From Thermoactinomyces sp. DSM 45891 (lineage in GTDB: Bacteria; Bacillota; Bacilli; Thermoactinomycetales; Thermoactinomycetaceae), in NCBI RefSeq assembly GCF_900119485.1, contig NZ_FPJZ01000002.1, positions 69,697 through 133,696 of the forward strand: 64,000 nucleotides of DNA, in the 5' to 3' direction. The notes under the pieces are model-generated. The model worked only from the letters and a program-made list of their open reading frames with translations, made no database searches and had not been told where the DNA came from. A program made the translations under genes and the position numbers. This document shows positions 60,815 to 64,000 of this stretch, one piece after another. How positions within the stretch are numbered: position 1 is the first letter of the stretch; every line of letters starts with the position of its first letter.

Positions 60815-61993
60815 TTAAACTCGCTCAATCAGTCCTGCTGCTCCCATTCCACCCCCGATACACATCGTGATAACGCCGTATCGTTTTTCTTGGCGAATGA
60901 GCTCGTTGATCATAGACACTGTAAGTTTCGCTCCTGTACAACCCAATGGATGCCCTAGAGCAACAGCGCCTCCGTTCACATTTACCTTGGAAGGATCAAT
61001 GCCAAGCTCACGAATAACCGCTACAGCTTGAGAAGCAAATGCCTCGTTTAATTCAAACAAGTCTACATCTTCCACACTCAGATTCAACTTGCTAAGAAGC
61101 TTCGGAATCGCCTCTACTGGCCCGATCCCCATCACTTCGGGCGCCACTCCACCGAGCATGAATCCACGGAAAACAGCAAGTGGCTTCACACCAAGCTCTT
61201 CTGCTTTTTCACGGGACATAATCATGACAGCCGCCGCACCATCACTCGTTTGAGAAGAGTTTCCGGCAGTAACTGTCCCATTTAACTTGAAGGCAGGACG
61301 TAATTTCCCTAGCGCTTCTGCATTGGTACCTGCACGCACTCCCTCGTCGGTATCAAAAACGATCTCTTTCTTTTGCAACTTACCTTTTTCATCTACAAAA
61401 TGCTCTACTACCGTAACTGGAACGATTTCGTCTTTAAACTTTCCAGATTGAATCGCTTCAAATGCTTTGCGATGAGATTCAACTGCGAAAGCATCTTGGT
61501 CTTCACGGGTTACATTGTAGCGTTTGGACACTTCTTCCGCTGTATGCCCCATCGACATATACACTTCTGGAGCACTATCCATCAGAGTCGGGTTTGGAGA
61601 TGGCTTGTAGCCACCCATTGGCACCATACTCATGCTCTCTACTCCACCCGCGATAATGATATCCGCAAAGCCTGACATGATACGCTCTGCCGCCATCGAA
61701 ATCGTTTGAAGGCCAGAGGAGCAATAACGGTTTACGGTCATACCCGGCACATCATGGGGAAGCCCTGCACGAATTCCGATAATCCGTGCGATGTTCATCC
61801 CTTGCTCACCTTCTGGAAAAGCACAGCCCATAATTAAATCTTCCACTTGCTTTGGGTCCACTTGTGGTACACGCTTCAATACATCGGAAACCACAACAGC
61901 TCCCAAATCATCTGGACGCGTATTACGGAATGAACCTTTTTTCGCTTTGCCGACAGCAGTACGGCTAGCGGCTACAATTACTGCTTCACGCAT
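60815..61993 (-). CDS. fadA: Acetyl-CoA C-acyltransferase (thiolase)
   Basis: This 392-residue thiolase cleaves 3-ketoacyl-CoA. Its nucleophile Cys is in NRYCSSGLQTISMAAERI, the His in GGAVALGHPLGCTGAK and the second Cys in CIGGGMGAAGLIERV. AAGGAGGAG precedes the ATG. Downstream fadE begins 35 bases later. Confidence 0.96.
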   Translation of the reverse strand: MREAVIVAASRTAVGKAKKGSFRNTRPDDLGAVVVSDVLKRVPQVDPKQVEDLIMGCAFPEGEQGMNIARIIGIRAGLPHDVPGMTVNRYCSSGLQTISMAAERIMSGFADIIIAGGVESMSMVPMGGYKPSPNPTLMDSAPEVYMSMGHTAEEVSKRYNVTREDQDAFAVESHRKAFEAIQSGKFKDEIVPVTVVEHFVDEKGKLQKKEIVFDTDEGVRAGTNAEALGKLRPAFKLNGTVTAGNSSQTSDGAAAVMIMSREKAEELGVKPLAVFRGFMLGGVAPEVMGIGPVEAIPKLLSKLNLSVEDVDLFELNEAFASQAVAVIRELGIDPSKVNVNGGAVALGHPLGCTGAKLTVSMINELIRQEKRYGVITMCIGGGMGAAGLIERV

Positions 61994-62017
61994 ATGTTCT
62001 CCTCCTTAAACGCTTAG

Positions 62018-64000
62018 TTAGTTGCGTAATGGTTTCCCTTTTGTAAGCATATATTGCATACGTTGTTGCGTTTTCGGTTCACCAATTAAGCTCAAGAACG
62101 CTTCACGCTCAAGATCTAAGAGATATTGCTCGCTAACAAGTGTTCCTTCTGCAACAAGGCCACCCGCCAGTACATAAGCCAATTTGCTTGCAATCCTATA
62201 ATCATGCTCTGAGATATATCCGCCCCACATGAGGTCTTTTGCTCCCAAACGTAACACGTTATAACCTGTTTCACCCACAACTGGAATCTTGCGCTCTTTT
62301 GGTGCCTTATAGCCTGCGTTATATAGACCGAGTGCCACCTGTTTCGCATCGTGGATAAGGAAATCATTATTCGCGGTAATCCCGTCCATTTCACGCACAA
62401 ACTTATATTGACGTGCCTCTTCGCCACTGGTAGACACTTTTGCCTGTGCGACGGTCATAAATACATGATTCACAAGTGGTTGCAAGGAAACCTTATCCCC
62501 TGGATTTACACCTTCTGTCCAACGGAGCAACATTTCTTTGTTACCCCCACCGCCTGGGATAAGTCCTACCCCTACTTCTACTAGACCCATATACGTTTCA
62601 GAAGAAGCTTGAATGCGGTCAGCTGGCAAGGAAACTTCTACTCCACCGCCAAGTGTCATTCCAAATGGAGCAGCGACCACAGGGCGATCCAAGGTACGAA
62701 GAGAACCCATTGCTTTTTGGAATTGGCGAACCATCATATCTAACTCTGGCCAGTTATGATCTTGCGCTTCCATCAACATCAGCATCAAGTTCGCACCAAC
62801 ACAGAAATTTTGCGATTGGTTTCCAATAACAAGCCCTTTATAATTTGCAGCAACTTCTTTTACCGAATGATTAATCATGTTAATGATATCTGCACCAATG
62901 GCTTGTTTCGGTGAGTGGAACTCTAAAACGGCAATATCATCCCCAATATCGATTAAGCTTGCACCTTTGTTTCCTTTGATTAATTTACCGTCTGCTTTCA
63001 ACTTAGCCAGATTGATCTTCTTAGCATCTTCTTCAATCTCCGTGAATTTTCCACCAATGCTAAATTGGTAATCTGTGCTTGCTTCCTGTTTATAGAAAGC
63101 TTGATGACCTGCCCCAAGCATCTCTTCGATCCAAGCTGGGATTGTATCACCTTCTGCTTTCATTTTCGCGATCGATTTCTCAACACCAATCGCATCCCAT
63201 AGCTCAAATGGGCCTAAGTCCCAGTTAAAGCCCCACTTCATCGCTTGGTCAATTGCTACGATATCGTCAGCGATTTCACCTAACTTATTAGCAGAGTAGA
63301 GTAATACCTTCTTGGTAATGGTCCATGCTAATTCACTAGCGACATCTTTTCCGTACACAAGTGCCTGTAGTCCTTCTTCCTTGCTTTTCGCACGCTTCGA
63401 AGCTTCCAAAGAGGCCGATTTAAACTTGTTCTTTGGTTTATACTCAAATGTCTGTGTATCGAGAACGAGGATCTCTTTTCCTACTTTCTTATAAAAACCC
63501 TGCCCCGTTTTCGAACCTAGCCATTTGTTTTCTACCATTTTGACTAATGTATCAGATACAGTAAACGCATCTTTATCCACAGCGTCCGTAGCTGTTGCAT
63601 GAACATTGTTTGCCACATGAACAAATGTATCAAGCCCTACTAGATCAAGAGTCCTGAAAGTAGCACTCTTCGGCCTTCCCATTGCACGACCTGTGATCGC
63701 ATCAACTACATCTGCATCTAGACCCATTTGCTCCATCGCTTGAAGCGTAATTTGCAAGCCATAGGTACCAATGCGGTTCGCAATAAAGTTTGGTGTGTCT
63801 TTCGCAATCACAACACCTTTACCTAATACTGATTCCGCAAACGCTTTCATTTCTTGAACCAGACTCAGATCTGTATACTTCGTCGGGATAATCTCGAGAA
63901 GTTTCATGTAGCGTGGTGGGTTGAAGAAGTGCGTACCCAATACATGTTTCTTAAACTCCTCAGAACGGCCTTCCACCATTTCGTGAACGGAAATACCGGA
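62018..64000 (-). CDS. fadN: 3-hydroxyacyl-CoA dehydrogenase / enoyl-CoA hydratase, 5' end missing
   Basis: The frame stays open to base 64000, so the N-terminal part, with the NAD-binding Rossmann glycine motif, is missing. The 660 residues present begin SGISVHEMVEG, then GTHFFNPPRYMKLLEIIP, the hydroxyacyl dehydrogenase core. The C-terminal half carries an enoyl-CoA hydratase fold (FCVGANLMLML, PFGMTLGGGVEVSLPADRI), which makes a bifunctional enzyme. It is the FadN type, about 790 residues in B. subtilis. It lies 24 bases before fadA. Confidence 0.93.
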   Translation of the reverse strand, partial: SGISVHEMVEGRSEEFKKHVLGTHFFNPPRYMKLLEIIPTKYTDLSLVQEMKAFAESVLGKGVVIAKDTPNFIANRIGTYGLQITLQAMEQMGLDADVVDAITGRAMGRPKSATFRTLDLVGLDTFVHVANNVHATATDAVDKDAFTVSDTLVKMVENKWLGSKTGQGFYKKVGKEILVLDTQTFEYKPKNKFKSASLEASKRAKSKEEGLQALVYGKDVASELAWTITKKVLLYSANKLGEIADDIVAIDQAMKWGFNWDLGPFELWDAIGVEKSIAKMKAEGDTIPAWIEEMLGAGHQAFYKQEASTDYQFSIGGKFTEIEEDAKKINLAKLKADGKLIKGNKGASLIDIGDDIAVLEFHSPKQAIGADIINMINHSVKEVAANYKGLVIGNQSQNFCVGANLMLMLMEAQDHNWPELDMMVRQFQKAMGSLRTLDRPVVAAPFGMTLGGGVEVSLPADRIQASSETYMGLVEVGVGLIPGGGGNKEMLLRWTEGVNPGDKVSLQPLVNHVFMTVAQAKVSTSGEEARQYKFVREMDGITANNDFLIHDAKQVALGLYNAGYKAPKERKIPVVGETGYNVLRLGAKDLMWGGYISEHDYRIASKLAYVLAGGLVAEGTLVSEQYLLDLEREAFLSLIGEPKTQQRMQYMLTKGKPLRN

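Overview
The window is a chromosomal segment of a Gram-positive, spore-former-like Bacillota. The reasons are strong AAGGAGG-type ribosome binding sites, several TTG and GTG starts, hairpin/T-tract terminators after most operons, two class A penicillin-binding proteins, lipobox lipoproteins, and gene order shared with Bacillus subtilis (yerC-pcrB-pcrA-ligA, gatCAB, btuFCD-yvqK, fadNAE, alaR-alaT-like). A Bacillales member such as a Thermoactinomycetaceae genus would fit, but that is an inference. There is no rRNA, tRNA, CRISPR array, intact insertion sequence or prophage. The window is mostly core chromosome with small accessory islands.

Layout. 1-4.7 kb: end of PEP carboxykinase, uridine kinase, a DUF3050 protein, then on the minus strand a small CxxC protein, glycine-cleavage H protein, a TlpA-like thioredoxin, a 2-Cys peroxiredoxin with a PerR-like box, and an ArsC/Spx-fold protein. 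4.7-9.5 kb: a vitamin B12 uptake and adenosylation operon (btuF-btuC-btuD-ATR) behind a bicupin of the oxalate decarboxylase family whose active-site lid departs from the canonical one. 9.6-14 kb: a secreted EEP-type nuclease/phosphatase, a decayed RHS fragment between two related hairpins, a DUF2797 protein, a PlsY-like membrane protein without its catalytic motifs, and a YkvI-type carrier. 14-19.6 kb: two class A PBPs, one ending in fourteen Gly/Asn pentapeptides. 19.6-30.7 kb: a 59-residue membrane protein, an RluA pseudouridine synthase, two tandem transglutaminase-like lipoproteins, ligA-pcrA-pcrB, yerC, cyclophilin and an amidase.

31-41.6 kb: a rifampicin-phosphotransferase/PEP-synthase-like enzyme with a long structured leader, an rRNA m5U methyltransferase, gatCAB, and cstA with a ybdD-like partner. 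41.8-47.5 kb is the most accessory-looking part: a deaminase with a degenerate second domain, a MarR regulator, a ThuA-like protein, an NTF2-like protein, a SulP transporter and a secreted prealbumin-like protein. The MarR gene and the NTF2-like gene carry almost identical promoters with the same 26-bp operator, which defines a small regulon. 47.7-58.9 kb: TatA, DedA, a polar amino acid ABC transporter, P5C dehydrogenase and proline dehydrogenase (divergent), a candidate HigBA-like toxin-antitoxin pair, an Lrp regulator with an alanine-type aminotransferase, and TrhA-type and other membrane proteins. 59-64 kb: the fatty acid beta-oxidation operon fadN-fadA-fadE, with fadN cut by the window end.

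The best candidates for undescribed biology are the MarR/NTF2 duplicated-promoter regulon, the leader of the rifampicin-phosphotransferase-like gene, the toxin-antitoxin pair, the lid-altered bicupin, and the tandem deaminase.
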